64,000 nucleotides of DNA. Source: Pictodentalium vernedei. Taxonomy: Eukaryota; Mollusca; Scaphopoda; Dentaliida; Dentaliidae. Where the stretch lies: assembly GCA_031216915.1 (NCBI GenBank), contig CM062297.1:532106971-532170970 (forward strand), in the 5' to 3' direction. Position numbers and translations under genes: made by a program. The notes under the pieces are model-generated. The model saw only the letters and a program-made list of their open reading frames with translations, was not told the DNA's origin and did not search any database. Below, in pieces: positions 46,105-56,340 of this stretch; the first letter of the stretch is position 1, and every line of letters starts with the position of its first letter.

Positions 46105-46110
46105 CGTCCG
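42732..46110 (-). mobile_element. LINE E: CR1/L2-group LINE with a 2A-like leader
   Basis: A nearly complete minus-strand LINE with one long ORF (46104 to about 42720) and a simple-sequence 3' end made of TATG and AT repeats. The order is hydrophobic leader, 2A-like motif, endonuclease, RT and C-terminal zinc-finger region. RT blocks (FCDISKAFDRVWHKGLLHKL, AGVPQGSVLGPLLF) are of the CR1/L2 type. The ORF has one stop and two frameshifts, so it is inactive but not ancient. Confidence 0.9.
45916..45942 (-). other. 2A-like ribosome-skipping motif
   Basis: Encodes GDIELNPGP at residues 55-63 of the LINE E ORF, right after a hydrophobic segment. 2A-like sequences at the N-terminus of ORF2 are documented for CR1-type LINEs of sea urchin and lancelet. 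Activity here is untested; the consensus is complete. Confidence 0.85.
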
Positions 46111-46149
46111 TGTTAATAAGATGAAACACGAAGTGAGGTGAGTATTGGT

Positions 46150-46654
46150 CCCTTTTGATAGCCATATTCCACGATTTCAAAAAGTACAAAACTTTTCGGC
46201 GTGTCTCAAGAAGGGTTTCTCTTAATTTCGTACATATATTAACGTATCTCCATATAAGTGCTGGTGCAAAAAATATTACTACAAGAATTATATACAGTGT
46301 GTATGTTTAGAACATGAGTTGTGGAAGCAGAGTGAAGAAACAGCCACAAGGATATGTTATGTGACCCAATCGGCGTCTGTGTTAAGGACCATGTCATGTT
46401 AAATTCCCAAAAGTTGAATCACGAGAGATGGTGACATTCAAGTTTGTTCAAGGCAAGTCCCCGGGTTCATATTTAGGCTGAAAATTTGGGGCCCCAGTCC
46501 GGACTTAGAAATTTTGGACCAAAATCCGGAAATTAGTTTTTTGTTTTTTTATGCGTTTTGGTCAATTTTAAGTCAAATTTTTTTTTTTTTTTACACTGAA
46601 AATTTGGGGTCCGGGTGACGTTTCAGGCTCTCTTGAGCCTCTAGTTTATAAATG
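46150..46654. other. Spacer with old dispersed repeat, no gene
   Basis: Contains a twice-repeated AAAATTTGGGG phrase (near 46480 and 46596) and a T12 run. It resembles the non-coding repeat at 40986-41960. Confidence 0.45.
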
Positions 46655-47272
46655 TGAACTTGCTTTCTCTCCACTCAAGCGTAACCGCTTGTTTTTCTTT
46701 GGCTGAGTTGAATAGGACCGTTAGGCCTTTACAAACTTTCACTCTCTCATTTTTTAGGAATTCGTTAGACATTTCGCACCTCCCCCACCCCTATTTTCCG
46801 TTCTTTAGTTTTGAGACCACTTTTCGAACCTCCTGGGTTTTCATTTCGTTGCACACGAAGTTCTTTTGATTTTTCTTAAACTCGTTGTACATGCAGCACT
46901 CGTTGGATTCCCCATGCCCCATCGCTTATTGTTTAGATTTCCCAGTCAAGATAGAAAATAAGCAGACTGTAATCTGCAAAATGAGGTCCCCAGAGGGTGA
47001 ATTTAGTGATGTTACCCTGCATAGCAGGGTAGCATCACCAAATTTACCCTCAGTAAACCTCTAATCTGAATCAGGGTCTCAAAACTAAACAGAAAGAGGT
47101 ACCTAGAGGATAAATTGGCCCACTGTATGGGATAGCATCATCAAATTCACCCCTGGGGACCTCATTCTGCAAATGTCAGAATGCTTATTTTCAGGCCTGT
47201 TCCCAGTGTTGGTCTAGTTCTGATGCGAATTGATCTTGATTGTCTCTATTTCTGCCCTCTTTTTCAATATTA
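46655..47272 (-). pseudogene. Family D LINE fragment split by a MITE
   Basis: 46655-46946 matches LINE D 52585-52866 and 47200-47272 matches 52850-52922. Both lie in the linker between endonuclease and RT. The gap between them is a 253-bp hAT-type MITE. Coding frames are heavily broken. Confidence 0.82.
46947..47199. mobile_element. hAT-type MITE, 253 bp
   Basis: Flanked by TTCCCAGT at 46939-46946 and 47200-47207 (8 bp, the hAT length). Ends are CAAGATAGAAAATAAGCA and, inverted, CAGGCCTGAAAATAAGCA. The inverted similarity continues for about 65 bp into each side, and a second nested inverted repeat (GTGATG.TACCCTG / CAGGGTA.CATCAC) lies near 47010-47040. No coding capacity. LINE D at 52850-52870 shows the site without the insertion. 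Confidence 0.88.
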
Positions 47273-47897
47273 TGCGAATTACTTCCATTGTTTAGATCAC
47301 TAATAAGATCAAAATTAGATTACGTTTGTGTGGTGTACGGCTCGGCAAGAAAGTCGTACCTGAAACCACTTGATGCAATTCATAATAGCGGTATTAGAAT
47401 TAGCCTGCGTGCTTTTAGAACAGCATCAAATCATCAATCGATTCAAAGCTTGTTGAAGCAGAGAAGCCTTCTCTTGAGAAGCGCCGAATTAAATTGTCAC
47501 TCTAATATGTTTCTAACCTGTTGGCAAATCCATCAAATCCTGCTTGTAACTGTGTCTCAGACCCTCAAAATATTCAACCATTGGGAATTCAAATTAAATC
47601 CCATATGGAGTCCGCCACGATTGAATCTGATTCTATAAAAAAGACCCATGAACCACACATTCCTCCTTGGCATCTCAGGAAACCAACTGTCATTTTGGAT
47701 ATAACTTTCTCCAAAAAATCTGAGACAAACTCTCTGCAATTTAAATAAAAATATGCCGAACTAAAATCTCTTTTTATGGTGCATATAAAAGGAATATAGA
47801 TGTGTCTAAAGGCGGTGACAAAATGTCATCTGCTGTTATTACTGGTGAACAGATCACCTCAATCAAAATACCAAATAAAAGTTATATTTCCACAGCT
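47273..47897 (+). pseudogene. LINE F fragment: post-RT region and start of RNase H
   Basis: Plus strand. It encodes the segment after the RT (FRSLIRSKLDYVCVVYGSAR, then LDAIHNSGIRISLRAFRTAS), the familiar PPWHLRKPTVILD block near 47665, and an RNase H start around 47800-47895 (DVSKGGDKMSSAVI ... IPNKSYISTA). This layout is that of Jockey/I-group LINEs with RNase H. Frames shift at least once (near 47520). The RNase H domain is cut off by the SINE at 47898. The 5' part is missing and the fragment abuts the LINE D fragment. Confidence 0.82.
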
Positions 47898-47929
47898 TTA
47901 TTTATTGGTGTTTAAGGACACATTCTAAA

Positions 47930-48334
47930 CAGTGGCGGCGCTACGGGGGGGGGGGGGGGGCATGGGGGGCATTTGCCCCCCCCCCCAACGAAGGCTTTGC
48001 CCCCCTCCCCCTCCCCAGTTGCCCCCCCCCAACCATCTCGCATGCATTTCCATCCACCCTCACGCACAAACACATTCAGTCACTCTCTCTCACACACACC
48101 CCTCTCTTTTTTATTCAAAATAATTTCCCATACACACTTAGCCCAAAGCCTCAGGCTAGCTGATGAACACATCCAGGCAGTAGAGATTTAAAGACTCGGA
48201 TGCAGATACTTATAAGTTATAATTAAGTTATGAGCCAACAAAGGCATGTCTATCCATATCCCTTGTCTGAACAAATTCGTGGATTTCGCATTATGACAGA
48301 CGGGCATTATCTCCCTTGCACTGTTCAATTATTT

Positions 48335-48380
<46 letters not shown>

Positions 48381-48675
48381 GCACAGACCCACCAGACGCG
48401 GATCCAGGATTTTTTGAAAGGAGGACCGCTAATTACCATTACATTTAGTCGAAACTTGGACCCAAAGTCCGTAATATAACTTTTTGGTTTGGTACGTCCA
48501 CAGGACGTACCAAACCAAAAAAGTATATTACGGACTTTGGGTCCAAGTTTCGACTACCTCATAACAAAGTAATGATATGATCTTTTACGTATTTGCTCCC
48601 CTTCATGGGAGTCTGCCCCCCTAGTTGCCCCCCCCCCCCCCCAAAAAAAAAAAAAAATTTCTGGCGCCGCCGCTG
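47930..48675. mobile_element. hAT-type nonautonomous element, 746 bp
   Basis: Bounded by ATTCTAAA at 47922-47929 and 48676-48683 (8-bp target duplication). Ends are CAGTGGCGGCGCTACGGG and, inverted, CAGCGGCGGCGCCAGAAA, so the termini pair over about 14 bp, followed inward by G-rich and C-rich runs. The interior has C runs, a (CT)n microsatellite at 48340-48378, a 111-bp hairpin (48446-48556), and GACGCGGATCCAGG near 48397, which resembles another transposon end. No transposase. Confidence 0.88.
48446..48556. repeat. Long near-perfect hairpin inside the hAT-type element
   Basis: TAGTCGAAACTTGGACCCAA and the following ~35 bp pair with the inverted sequence ending at 48556, around a 3-nt loop at GGTACGTCC-ACA-GGACGTACC. 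Stem about 54 bp with one or two mismatches. Probably a nested MITE. Confidence 0.9.
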
Positions 48676-48904
48676 ATTCTAAATCTGTTCAAGCTCCGCT
48701 CAAGCAGGGTTACAGCGGTTGAAGACATGTGCACAATCAACGTGCAGTACGCCTTAGTACACGGCGTCATCGTGCCCCCATGTTGGCAACTGGGATAAAG
48801 TGCCTTGCTCAAGGACACAACGCGGGTCGTTCCGGACGGGGATCGAACTCGGGACCTCTAGCATAGAAGTCCAACAGTCTACCACTGAGCCACCTCGCTC
48901 CCAC

Positions 48905-49905
48905 AGCTGAAGAAAATTTCTAACCATTGTTGGTAAGAACGAAAACAAGAGTAAGGTAATACCCATGGGCCATAGGGTAGATGAGTTCCACAGTTGGAGG
49001 GTGGATAGGTTTTCTATTTGTGAAGGGGAAAGCAAGGATATAACATTGTGGGAAACCGGAGAATATGAATACTTATGCGTCGCAGGTAGAGGCACATATA
49101 CAGAAACCACACCAACAAACTTAACACAGAAGGGAAAAGAATAATCAATCAGTTAAAACCTCTGGGGAAGAACAGCTTTAACCCTTTACCTAACATGAAA
49201 AGCAGACGACACTTGCAAAAAAAATTCTTGAATAATTAATTTTTTGTCTCAAAAACGTAGGTTATGACCCCTCGTTGGAACGAGCTCGACGAGCTCGTTC
49301 CAACGAGGGGTCATAACCTATGTTTTTGAGACAAAAAATGAAAATATTTTAAAAATTAATTGGCGATTTTTGAGAATAGCGCTGGCCGGTTTTGGCCGTT
49401 ACGTTGAGTAAAGGGTTAACAAGGTAGTCGTGGGAAAACTATTTTGGAGAGGGTGGGGTTACCAAGTATAACTTATGTAACGGATGTGGTCTCTTTGAAC
49501 CAAACGATAGCACTTGAGGAACTTGGAGATTCTGAAAAATGATGTGGGTTGGTGGATAGCCGGACCAAGTAACACAGAGGCACGGGAAGCGATCAGAGGG
49601 GAACTTGGTTGGATGCCCTTGAAAGATAGAATAGATATGGGAAAACTATGTTGCTTGAATTACCTGGTAAACTTTCCAAACAGCAGGAGATGTAAGACAA
49701 CATTTAACTGTGTATAGGATTCCAACATTCATACAGGACGGACAAGGCAGGTTAGGAAGTTAATTAAGAATTAGTCTATTAAGACTGGAGATCAAGAAGT
49801 GGGAGTGGAGCAGGGGTGGTGGTTATCAGGGGAAGGGTTCTCGGTGATTGCAATAGAAAATGGCGAGTTGGAGTTGGGGCCAAGAGCTCTTTGTAAGGGT
49901 TATGC
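48905..49905 (+). pseudogene. Family B/D LINE, old plus-strand copy with a MITE
   Basis: Matches LINE B ORF2 from about 25160 (GAAATTGTTGGTAGA) to about 25930 with many gaps. Legible parts are KVIPMGH, the GESKDITLWETGEYEYL region, PSNTEAREAIRGELGWMPLK (49570-49630) and DRIDMGKLCCLNYLVNFPNS. A 234-bp MITE at 49182-49415 interrupts it at AACAGCTTTAA / CAAGG. Older than the copies at 12187 and 22186. Confidence 0.85.
49182..49415. mobile_element. piggyBac-type MITE, 234 bp, TTAA target
   Basis: Flanked by TTAA at 49178-49181 and 49416-49419. Termini CCCTTTACCTAAC and, inverted, CCCTTTACTCAAC. TTAA duplication with CCC-starting ends is the piggyBac pattern. The interior has a ~48-bp-stem palindrome (about 49235-49335, centred on GAGCTCGACGAGCTC) with one mismatch. 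LINE B reads straight across the site, which gives the empty state. No coding capacity. Confidence 0.92.
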
Positions 49906-49984
49906 CAAAAAGAAAAAAAAAGAAAGAAAAAGCGCGCCTTCTAACCTCAGCTAAATACCCTGCTGTACTATCGCCTAAAATGGA

Positions 49985-50170
49985 ATAACTATTATCCACA
50001 ACAAAGCCAACAAAACCCTAATATTTCTCAAAAGGAACTTGAACAAACAACATCAAACTGAAAGAAACTGCATGCAAATCCTTAGTTCGACCAACCCTAG
50101 AATATACGTGTGCAGTTTGGGATCCCACCAACAAACCCAACAAACGTAAAATGGTCCAAAAAAAAAAAAA
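49985..50170 (+). pseudogene. LINE G fragment (post-RT region)
   Basis: Encodes, across a frameshift, a LINE-type post-RT motif: LNKQHQT, then KSLVRPTLEYTCAVWDPTNK near 50075-50140. Ends in an A run at 50158-50176. Short, old, clade not determinable. To 50590 nothing else is recognised. Confidence 0.65.
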
Positions 50171-50597
50171 AAAAAAGAGAAGCGACTAAGCGAAATATGT
50201 GACCAACAGATACCGCAAGTCTCAAGTCACGCTCTCCATTAAAAGCTAAATTTTATGAGTTAAAATTAAACTATCAATTCAATTCAATCGGAATAAATCT
50301 TAAAGATATATATTGAGTATACCCCAAATCACCAGATAACGTTTATTTGGTGTTTCAGGGTCAGTTGTTTTCTTGCGGTCTCTTTGTCCCCCACTTGCAA
50401 AAAAAGTCTAAAATCGAGCAATACCTCAGAAGCGAAATGTTATGGGTTGAAGATAAGATATTGGTACCAACCTTTGGATATATATTTGCTGTACCCAATG
50501 TCACCATTGGAACTCTCGCACCCACACTTTGCCTCGCACCCACACTTTGCCTGCGGTCCGTTGCGATCTCTTGTGGTCTCATTTTAGAAATGTCGAC

Positions 50598-50712
50598 TTA
50601 TTTGGGCTTGGCTTTTTCAGACTTTGGCTTATTCGAACCCTGGCTTTTTTGGACCTCCGGCTCATTCGGACCTTGGCTTTTTCGGACCTCCGGCTTTTTC
50701 GCTCTCTCAATT
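50598..50712 (-). repeat. GGAGGTCCGAAAAAGCC minisatellite (minus)
   Basis: On the minus strand, five to six diverged 17-18-bp units such as GGAGGTCCGAAAAAGCC. The block is the inverted counterpart of 54497-54620 and abuts the 3' tail of LINE D; TAATTGAG borders both copies. Confidence 0.82.
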
Positions 50713-50716
50713 ATAA

Positions 50717-53192
50717 TAATAATAACACTTTAGCCAGCTGCTGATTTGTCGCGGTTCTCGGACGAGAAGGCCATGGTTACCCCTGTATTCCCAACTGCCT
50801 CCCTATTCCCACGCTTCTCCTCTCCTCCCAACACTCGGAGACGAACTGCTTGATGACATCCCTTGCCCCATTCTTCCCAATCTCTCCGATTAGCATATTA
50901 ACCCTCTCCTTTGAGTCTCCCCCTAACAACATGTCCTTCATTCTCCCATCCCACTCCCCCATGATACTCCCAGTGAATCTCATTCTTTTAGACCGATACT
51001 TTGGGCATTCTAGAAGAAAGTGTTCCAGGGTCTCCACCATGCCCAAGTTACACATCTGGCACTCCCTTTCACCGTCTTTCCCAATTTTCCCCCTCAGCTC
51101 CAGGGATCGCGACCTCAGCTTGAACAACAGTGAACCCCCAAAGGTGCCATCAAGGTACGCTTCAAAACCTGGCTTCTCTTTATCACGCAGGCCACCCAAA
51201 GACCTCTTTGATTTGGCTCCCTCTCGCCAATTACGGTTACAATCCGCCATGACCCTTTCTCTGACGATTTTTTTACCCTGGTTTGCCCCAACGTCCAGGT
51301 CCGAGATCTCCAATGAGTAGTTCTCTACTAGCTCCCTCACTTGGACCATCCACCCCGTTTTGATATTTGAGTTGAAAATTCTCAGAAACATTACTTTACA
51401 CCATCGGCTGTCGGGGAGATTTACCAAATAATTAAGATAACCGAGTTTCAACAGGTCTATCCTGTCCTTGATCCTCATCCACCCAAGCTCACCCCTGATT
51501 GCTTCTAGCGCTGCGGCATTACTCGACCCCGTTATCCATCGGCCTGCATCGTTCTGCAGGATTTCCAAGCTCTTTACGGCCGTCTGGTTTAGGGGTACCA
51601 CTTCCGTACCGTATGTTATACTTGGCAGCCCCACCATTTCCCAAATGGTTTTCCCCACGAAAACCTTATTGAAACTGTTTCTCCCTATAAGTTTCATTTG
51701 GTTAAGGATTCGCTTCCCCTTCAGAATCAATTTATTTGTGTGGTTTCGGTAGATGCCTCTTCCTGTAATGTTTATATTTACCCCCAAATACTCGTAATCA
51801 CCTGTCTCTCCTACACTGAGAAGTTTGCTGCTCCCTTCCGGAATGCAGAACTCACCCACTCTCCACCTTCGAGTGGGGTCCACTTTGCGACCCACAGGTA
51901 TAACTTTGCTCTTGCTTTCATTAAGTTCGAGTCTCCATTTGGTCCCATATTTCCCAACAATTCCCAGCATTTTCGTTAGCCCCTCTTCGCTTTCTGACAC
52001 TAGAACCATATCGTCTGCAAACAATAGCCCTGGGATCTTCAAGTCCCCAACTGCTACCCCCTCCTCGCTACGCAGGAGTTCATCTCCTAAACCTTTGATG
52101 TACAATGCAAACAGGATTGGCGAAAGGATACACCCCTGTTTTAGGCCTATCTCCACAGGCACACGTTTTGTGGTAATGTTTCCCAGGCTAAGTTCACTCT
52201 GTACATCCTTATATAATGCTTTCATAATTCCAACAAACTCGCCTCCTAAGCCCATGGCCTCCAGCTTGCGCCACATACCTTCCGTCTATACTCTATCGTA
52301 TGCCTTTTTGATATCCAAAAAGGCCATAAACATCTTTTTCTTTTTTGCTTTCGCGGATTCTATCATTTGGGATAGTGTGAAAAGATGGTCAGTAACTCTC
52401 CTTCCCTTCCTGAAGCTATTCTGGATTTCTCCCAAAAAACCCTTCTCTTCAACCACCTCCTCTAGTCTCCCATACAGGACTTTACAGAAAACTTTTCCAA
52501 CGTTGCTACTGACAGAGATCCCTCGATAGTTATCCAAAACGTCTTTTTCCCCCTTTTTGTGAAAAAATGTCACTTTGCTTTCTCTCCACTCCTTTAGAAC
52601 CTCTTGATTTTATATGGCTAGGCTGAATAGGGCAGTTAGGCTTTCCACGAGTTCCTCTCCCCCTTTTTTGATAAACTCGTTAGGAATTTCATCCACTCCT
52701 CCCGCTTTTCCATTCCTTAATTTTGATATCACCTTTCGCACCTCCTCCGTTTCAATTTCGCTGCACACGAACTTCGATAGGTTTTCCTCGACTTGATTCG
52801 GACACTCTGGTGGGCTCCCCATGCCCCATCGCTTATCGTTTACCTTTTCCCAGAGCTTGACTAGTTCTGATGCGACTTGATCTTGCTCGTCTGTAACTCT
52901 GCCATCTACTTTAATACTCTGTGGGTTGCTTCCTTTGTTACGTTTATTCACCCATTTCCAAAATACGTTCGAACTCGACCCCCCGTCATTCTTATCGTCC
53001 TAATAAGACTGCTATTTCGTACTCTCCGATTATCGTCTTTAACCTTATTTACTTTATTTCGTGCTTGGTGGTATTCTTCCTTAGCAACTTTGGCCTCATT
53101 GCTTTCCGCCCCCTTAAGTTTTCTACTTCTCCTGTATGCAGCACATTTGGCTTTTCTTCCCTTTATGGCCCTTTTCAGTTCTTCATTCATTA
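50717..53192 (-). mobile_element. LINE D: 5'-truncated sister of LINE B (minus)
   Basis: Runs from a truncation in the linker upstream of the RT (53192) to an (ATT)n tail at 50717-50735 with the same short 3' UTR as LINE B (CGACAAATCAGCAGCTGGCT). Protein identity to LINE B is about 70% by eye, so it is a separate subfamily. It inserted beside the minisatellite at 50598. Confidence 0.92.
50777..53190 (-). pseudogene. LINE D ORF2: linker, RT and zinc-finger tail
   Basis: From 53190 (NEELKRAIKGRKAKCAAYRR) to the stop at 50777. It carries SKLRNGKAGGVDEIPNEFIK, YRGISVSSNVGKVFCKVLYG, FLDIKKAYDRV, GLKQGCILSPILFALYIKGL, catalytic LFADDMVLVS and C-terminal CQMCNLGMVETLEHFLLECP. Defects visible: one frameshift near 52950, an in-frame TAA at 52610-52612, and a TAG near 52283-52288 where LINE B has Trp. 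The 499 codons from 52276 to 50777 are uninterrupted. The endonuclease and ORF1 are absent. Confidence 0.92.
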
Positions 53193-53224
53193 TATACTGA
53201 TAATTATGACAAGAATTTAGGAAA

Positions 53225-53460
53225 TTTCAACTTTATTTGTTTATGAATCCATGAGAGTTGGAAGCGAGGGCCAATAATCTTATTTGGGTTGAGTTATACT
53301 TGATGAATGAAAAGTTTCAGTGCGCCGAAGGCGCTCAGGGACGGTGTGGGATTGAAATCCCTCGCGACCCGGATAACTTTATTTGCTTTATTACTTTATT
53401 TGCTTATAAATCCACGAGAGTCGGAAGCGAGAGCCAGTAATCTTATTTGCTTTGAGTGTG
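53225..53460 (+). repeat. Diverged direct repeats around a LINE 5'-end-like patch
   Basis: 53228-53288 and 53394-53452 both read TTTATTTG..TTATGAATCC, GAGAGTTGGAAGCGAG and CCA(G/A)TAATCTTATTTG. Between them 53308-53368 resembles the LINE A 5' end (GTGCGCCGAAGGCGCTCAGG, GACGGTGTGGG). It may be an old LINE remnant in a local duplication. Confidence 0.65.
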
Positions 53461-54496
53461 CGCACTGGCAGTACTGAAGGGTAGTGTTTCAGATCCCCGA
53501 GAACCTCGAACTAGAAGATAACTAGGAATTGTGCACAACTACAAGAATTCTGAATATTTATGGTAAAACTGAAACCGCAGTTTGATGGTTGTTTTAGGAA
53601 AAAGAAAAAGAAACACAAACAGTCGCTGGTTTGGGAGCGGCCCCAGCATATTATCCATAACGGTTACAAAAAGGAAAAAATCCACCAATATGTGGTTTTG
53701 GAAACTGGGAGTCACCCATCAGCATATAAGAGAGACTGGATGCTGAGCCTTAGCCATGTGGTCTGCCAACAGAGGGAACAGATGACGGCGTGATGGGAGG
53801 AGACCCCCCCCCCCCCCCAACACACACACACACACCAAAAACCCTTAAAAGGGCTGTTAAATCTTTAGTCATTTATTTATGACTTATTTTGTTTTTCTGT
53901 TAAGATTCGGTATTGTTTTTTTTTTTACTACACGTTGGGAGCTGCCTATCTTTTTTCTAGGAAAAATGTCTATATTTTTCTCTTGATTAATTTGCATTAT
54001 TTTCCCTTTATTGCATTTGGAATCATTGGAAAATAATTAGAAAACGCAAATTACCTTAGTTATACATTTATGTGTCTTTCGTTTATGTGTCTTTTTTCTG
54101 AGTTTTTCACTCTAAATTTTAATGCAAAATGATAACAATCAAAGCATGTGATACCCGGAAATAATATGGCTTGACAACACTGTCTGCAGTTGTCAAACCT
54201 TCGAGGTGATGTGCAGTTTGTTCAGCATTTTAAACTGATCACCCGTTAAAACAGTTTACTTTATTGTTTAGTTTAGCACCTGATATCGCATCTATTACTA
54301 CCCGGCGAGTTAATATTGAAAAAATAATTAGAAAATGCAAATTACCTTATTTGTTTTCACTTTTTGTGTCTCAGTTTCTTTTGAAATCTGTTGAAGATGA
54401 GACGATTGTCCACGGCGACCTGAATGACATCGAAACGCAAATTACATTCCAAGTGGTGGAAAATGGGTATAAAATGATTGTCATAAAGATCAATAT
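53461..54496. other. Spacer with simple repeats
   Basis: Holds a (C)n-(CA)n microsatellite at 53804-53836, T runs, and a twice-occurring phrase AATAATTAGAAAACGCAAATTACCTTA near 54033 and 54323 (given here in part). No gene is recognised. Confidence 0.5.
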
Positions 54497-54735
54497 GTAA
54501 TTGAGGGGGCGAAAAAGCCGGAGGTCCGAAAAAGCCAAGGTCCGAATGAGCCGGAGGTCCGAAAAAGCCAGGGTCATAATAAGCCAAAGTCAGACAGCCA
54601 ACGTCCGAATAAGCCGGACACCTCATTTTAGTACGATATGTTGAGAACTGGACACCTCGACCTCGGGACATTTCGGCCTCGGGACAACTCGACCTGGGTC
54701 AAGTCGGCCCGGGACAAGTCGACATGGTTTCAAAT
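54497..54735 (+). repeat. GGAGGTCCGAAAAAGCC minisatellite (plus) and related units
   Basis: 54497-54620 is the inverted counterpart of 50598-50712. It grades into GGGACAACTCGACC / GGGACAAGTCGAC units at 54655-54730, which resemble the array at 60160-60372. Confidence 0.8.
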
Positions 54736-54744
54736 GTATATCCA

Positions 54745-55028
54745 AATTGATTGCGAAAATTGGGAGGCATTAGTTATTAACGAGAAACGAACAATGAAAG
54801 TGCTAAACCCATTAAAAAGGCTTATAATTTTTCAATTACTCATTGGAAGGCGCCACTGCAGCTTCACAATAAATAACCGCTAAATTTTTAGTACGGTAGC
54901 AAATTAGCTAATATATTATAGGAAGTAATTATATTAAGAAACACGTCAAAACTTCTTTAAGTCTATAAGGTTCCGTGAAAAAATATGATAATTTCACATT
55001 TATTCATTGAAAAGCGCCACCGGCGTTT
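54745..55028 (+). repeat. Diverged ~150-bp direct repeats left of the foldback element
   Basis: CATTGGAAGGCGCCACTGC (54841) and CATTGAAAAGCGCCACCGGC (55005) end similar blocks containing GCTAATATATTATAGGAAGT. A third, matching block lies on the other side of the foldback element (59864-59990, ending TTGAAAATCGCCACCGTG). The foldback element thus landed in an older tandem repeat. Confidence 0.65.
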
Positions 55029-55073
55029 GAAATGTACGGTGGCTGATTTAGGCCACCCTCAATACTTTTTTAT

Positions 55074-55275
55074 CTCGAGATAATATCTCATGATCTCGAG
55101 AAACTATCTCAAGATCTCGAGATAATTATCTCAAGATCTCGAGATAATATCTCAAGATCTCGAGATAATATCTCGAGATCTCGAGATAATATCTCAAGAT
55201 CTCGAGAAACTATCTCAAGATCTCGAGATAATTATCTCAAGATCTCGAGATAATATCTCAAGATCTCGAGATAAG
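55074..55275. repeat. Palindromic CTCGAGAT array, left
   Basis: About ten units of ATCTCAAGATCTCGAGATAA with variants. Almost any segment is self-complementary, so the array can fold on itself or pair with the right array (59668-59823). Confidence 0.93.
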
Positions 55276-56340
55276 CATATATAATCGGTGTCACCCTTTG
55301 ATCATTAGCATGAATTCATTCAAACTGTTTATTCACTTGTCACATCTTTTCCGACTGCAACATATTCGTGCCCCCCCCCCCCACCCCGACCCCCCCCCCC
55401 CAATAACAATTACAACGAATCCACTTCTGTCACTCAGAAAACTTATCAACCAATCACCTTGTTGCGAAGTTATGAGAGCCCTCCAACTCTCAGCCCAGCA
55501 CTACCAGCACTACCAGCACTACCAACACTAATATAAACAGAGTCCCGTCATCCGAACTTGCACTTGCTTGTGTCCTGTTCCCACTCCAAACCCAAAGTGT
55601 CAACCTAGCACCCGGTACCTCCTAGTGCATACTGTAATGGTTTTTCTTACCCTAAAACTCAACGATTTCTCACTTCTTTTCCTCCCAGCCCATGCTGATT
55701 GTAATGATGTTTACCCTAAAACACAAAGTTTAATCACTACTTTACAAGACACACACCCATAAATACTAAATATTTTCTTCCAGCTCCACACTGAATGGAG
55801 TGATTTGTACCACAACTCACAGAGTTTACTCACTACTTTGCAAGACACAGACCCGTAAATACAAATAGCTCTCCCAGCTCCACGCTGAAAGATTTCATCC
55901 CCACTCCCTTGGTGGATTTTTCACCTACTTTCGACTTTGCTGACTGAGACATACAACACAAGTTCAACCCCATTCCCGCGTCCATTTTGACCGAGCAAAT
56001 CGACGGTGCTACCCGATGTATAATAACCCTACACCAGCGACAGCTATAAACCTACCCTAGGATTCCCTTCCCTCTCGTTGGTTTGAAAAGCCTGGTTTAG
56101 GCGTAACTAGTTATCTCCAGCGGATACTGCTTCCGGACGAGTGATTAAGGACCTCACTTATTACCAACGTCAGTGTTAGGAAAGGGCTTGCCCAGTACAA
56201 GGCTGCAGGTGCTAGACAAAACCGTGAATTTATGGTCAATACCCAACAATCTCCTGACACACAGGAGCCGTTCTCACAATTACACACCCAAGCTGAAACC
56301 CATAATCCTGAGCTCAAGGGGCAAATAGAACCCCCCTCCT

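Larger units (their letters stand above)
47898..48902 (-). mobile_element. SINE split by a hAT-type element
   Basis: The tail side (47898-47929, TTTATTTATTGGTGTTTAAG) and the head side (48684-48902, including GATCGAACTCGGGACC as inverted B box and CCACTGAGCCACC as inverted A box) belong to one SINE of the 30264 family. The middle is the element 47930-48675. Some internal SINE sequence next to the insertion is missing. Confidence 0.88.
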
